Assembly (NCBI RefSeq): GCF_029960785.1
Contig: NZ_JASBQE010000036.1
Coordinates: 46,564 to 110,563 of the forward strand
Reading direction: 5' to 3'
DNA length: 64,000 nucleotides
Source of the DNA: Polyangium sp. 15x6
GTDB lineage: Bacteria > Myxococcota_A > Polyangia > Polyangiales > Polyangiaceae
Shown here: one piece after another, positions 62,118 to 64,000 of the stretch
Layout of the letters: each line of letters starts with the position of its first letter
How positions within the stretch are numbered: the stretch's first letter is position 1
Made by a program: the position numbers and the translations under genes
Notes under the pieces: model-generated
What the model saw: only the letters and a program-made list of their open reading frames with translations
What the model was told of the DNA's origin: nothing
Databases searched by the model: none

Positions 62118-64000
62118 CTACAGGCCCGGGATGGTTCCGAAGAGCGAAGGCTCGATCTTGCCGACCGTCGCTTCGACCTCGAACCGATACACGACGCCGT
62201 CGACGTCCTCGGCGACGACGTGCCGGAGCGCCGCGGGATCGCCCCGCGTCACGAGCACACGATCGACGTGGAGCTCGACGCGCAGGATCCCCGTGCCGGG
62301 CTCGCGCGGCCCGCCCGTGAGCACGACGGTCGTGGGCGACGACGATCCCTGCGCGACCGAGAGCGAAAACGTGCCCTGCGGGCCCATCGCGAGCGCACGC
62401 CACAAGGCGAGCAAGGGCGTGGCCACGCGGCGCGGCGCCGACGGGCCCTGGCCGTCGCGGAACTGGATGGAGGTGACGCCGTCGTAGATCAGCCGATCGT
62501 GGCCGTGTACGTCGCTCAGCACCGCGAGGCGGAAGGTCGCGCCGTCCCGCGCCTCCACCTCGACGGCGACCGGCGGCGCCGTGACGACCGCGCCGTCAGG
62601 CCCCGTCGCCTGGCTCTTGATGAGCGCCGCGACGGGCGAAGAGCGCGGGTAAATCGCGTCGAGCGCGCTGCCGAGCTCCTCGCCCGCGGGCGCGGAGGCG
62701 CGCTCGGGCCAGGTGAGCGGCGACGCGAGCGAGACCGGCGAGATCCGCGTCGAGCTCACGGGCTCGGTCGAGTGCGGGCCAAACGTGGCGAGGTCGTTCT
62801 CCGTGCCGTCGGGAGGATCGAGCAGGAGCAGCCGACCCACGTGCGTGAGCGCGGCCGTCTGCGGCAAGCCCGGCGCGCCTTGCGCGAGCGCGGGCGTGGC
62901 CGAGGCCGCGAAGCGCGCGGCCACGGGCGGGAAGGGCAGGGGAGGCAGGAGCGGCTCGGGCGGGCGGCCCGGGTAGACGAGCGCGCGGATCAACGTCACG
63001 CCGAGCGGATCGGCGGCGCGCAGCGCGTCCGTTCGGTCGCGCGGGACCCAGTCGAAGGCCTCGCGCACGGCCGACACCAGCGCCTCGACGTCGAGGCCTT
63101 CGCCCTGCATGCGCTCGACGGACCATTGCAGCGCGGCCGTCCCGCCTTGCTCGGCGGCCTTGCGCAGGAGCGGGATGCCGCGCTGCGCCGCGCCGCGCGA
63201 CAGGGCCACGAGGCCCGCGCAGGCGAGCATCGCCGCGTCGCCCGGCGGACGCGAGCCCGCGCGCTCGAGCCGCGACATCGCCTCCTCGTAGCAAGCGACG
63301 GCCGCGCGGTGGGCGCCGAGATCGTCGAGCCTGCGCCCGTGCCGCACGAGCTCGAAGGCCGCGCGCAGGTGCACGCGCCCGTGCCGCGCGTCGCCCTCCT
63401 CCTCGCTCGCCTGGAGCAGCCCCGGCAGCTCGTCCACGCCGCGGGTCTGCTCGCGCATCAGCGTGAGGTACCAGGCGACGTCGGCGCGGCGCTCGCGCAT
63501 GTACACCTCGCCCGGGTGATCGAGACAAACGTCCACCCAGCGCAGCGTGTCCTGCAGCGCTTCGAGCCGCGCGATCGCCTCGTCCTTCCGGCCGAGCGTG
63601 GAGAGCAGGTGCCCTTCGAGCAGCGCGGCCGAGAAGCGCACGCGGTGCACGATCGCGCCGAGCCCGCCGAGCGAGGCCCGCACCCGCCCGAGCCGTTCGA
63701 GCGCCGCTTCGGGCTTGCCCGCGCGCGCGAGCACCGCCACCTCGTTGTAGGCCGCCGCCGCCGCGACCTCGTGGAACGGGCTCTGCCATGTCCCCGTGAG
63801 CCGCTCGGAGAGCGCGCCCAGCACCGCGAGCGCGTCGTCGTAGCGCCCCGCGAGCCCGAGCGCGGCGCCCTCGTTGCACGCCGCGATCGCCGCGAGCGCG
63901 CCTTCCGCCGGCGTCGGCGAAGGCCCGAGCCGCTCGCGCAGCGCGCTCGCCCGCTCGGCCGCCTCGTCCGGCCGGCCCGAGCGCGCCAGGACGAACGCCG
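62118..64000 (-). CDS. TPR-like protein of unknown function, 5' end beyond window
   Basis: About 627 residues visible; no stop codon up to the window edge and no convincing start, so the N-terminus is outside. Visible N-terminal half (to about residue 345) has TPR-like helix pairs (AVLARAGKPEAALERLGRVR; GRKDEAIARLEALQ; LGAHRAAVACYEEAMSRL). The following region is Pro/Ala-rich, then two to three beta strands with repeated valines (AVEVEARDGATFRLAVLSDV; RVELHVDRVLVTRGDPA). It resembles myxobacterial scaffold proteins but has no enzymatic motif. Function unknown. Confidence 0.75.
   Translation of the reverse strand, partial: AFVLARSGRPDEAAERASALRERLGPSPTPAEGALAAIAACNEGAALGLAGRYDDALAVLGALSERLTGTWQSPFHEVAAAAAYNEVAVLARAGKPEAALERLGRVRASLGGLGAIVHRVRFSAALLEGHLLSTLGRKDEAIARLEALQDTLRWVDVCLDHPGEVYMRERRADVAWYLTLMREQTRGVDELPGLLQASEEEGDARHGRVHLRAAFELVRHGRRLDDLGAHRAAVACYEEAMSRLERAGSRPPGDAAMLACAGLVALSRGAAQRGIPLLRKAAEQGGTAALQWSVERMQGEGLDVEALVSAVREAFDWVPRDRTDALRAADPLGVTLIRALVYPGRPPEPLLPPLPFPPVAARFAASATPALAQGAPGLPQTAALTHVGRLLLLDPPDGTENDLATFGPHSTEPVSSTRISPVSLASPLTWPERASAPAGEELGSALDAIYPRSSPVAALIKSQATGPDGAVVTAPPVAVEVEARDGATFRLAVLSDVHGHDRLIYDGVTSIQFRDGQGPSAPRRVATPLLALWRALAMGPQGTFSLSVAQGSSSPTTVVLTGGPREPGTGILRVELHVDRVLVTRGDPAALRHVVAEDVDGVVYRFEVEATVGKIEPSLFGTIPGL

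Overview
High-GC (roughly 70%) DNA with GTG starts, short intergenic gaps, GC3-rich codons and families typical of myxobacteria: Cys-rich MopE/DUF4215-type lipoproteins, duplicated Hsp70 relatives, Rpn-like nucleases and many lipoproteins. The best fit is a chromosomal segment of a Polyangia-type member of Myxococcota. The genus is not established. About fifty genes are supported. I found no rRNA, tRNA, CRISPR array, transposase or integrase.

Layout. 1-1.5 kb: end of a large protein with an HNH-like C-terminal tip, then an unknown partner gene (candidate toxin/immunity), then a nested palindrome. 1.7-6.9 kb: DUF2760 protein and two atypical Hsp70s. 6.9-13.4 kb: DRB0094-type RNA ligase (minus strand), then a large membrane protein and a 1092-residue helical-repeat/beta-propeller protein. 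13.4-17.2 kb: small-molecule genes (PNPOx-like, NTF2-like, TetR, Coq4-like, nitronate monooxygenase). 17.4-21.3 kb: complete Tol-Pal operon in the order pal-tolQ-tolR-tolA-tolB, followed by a ferritin-like DUF455 protein and an ATP-grasp protein. 23-27.2 kb: anchored thioredoxin, Cys-rich/SBBP lipoprotein, tandem DUF309 protein. 27.2-33.3 kb: uvrB divergent from a fused radical-SAM/DUF2344 protein, then a TSUP transporter. 33.5-35.4 kb: histidine kinase and CoxE-like VWA protein.

35.5-39.6 kb holds a compact operon: small helical protein, ParA-type ATPase, two roadblock/LC7-like proteins and a tandem V4R-like protein. It looks like a positioning or scaffold module. 39.6-42.8 kb is a P450 gene with its self-contained reductase/ferredoxin and a divergent LysR regulator with a palindromic operator candidate. 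42.8-49.7 kb: Rpn-like nuclease, nitrilase-like/Asp-box lipoprotein whose catalytic Cys position is Ser, and a McrB/McrC-like restriction pair. 49.8-57.5 kb: NTF2-like protein, etfBA, nadB coupled to a CPBP protease and a patatin, STAS-like protein, lipoprotein.

The strongest candidate for an undescribed system is at 57.5-60.5 kb. A Thoeris ThsA-like SIR2-SLOG NADase (464 aa, N110/H150) is divergently paired across 85 bp with a SLOG-PNP nucleosidase protein, with no TIR (ThsB) gene in view. With the McrBC-like pair 8 kb away this part of the window has a defence-island flavour. The window ends with a ferredoxin-domain class III cyclase, a methyltransferase and a truncated TPR-like protein.
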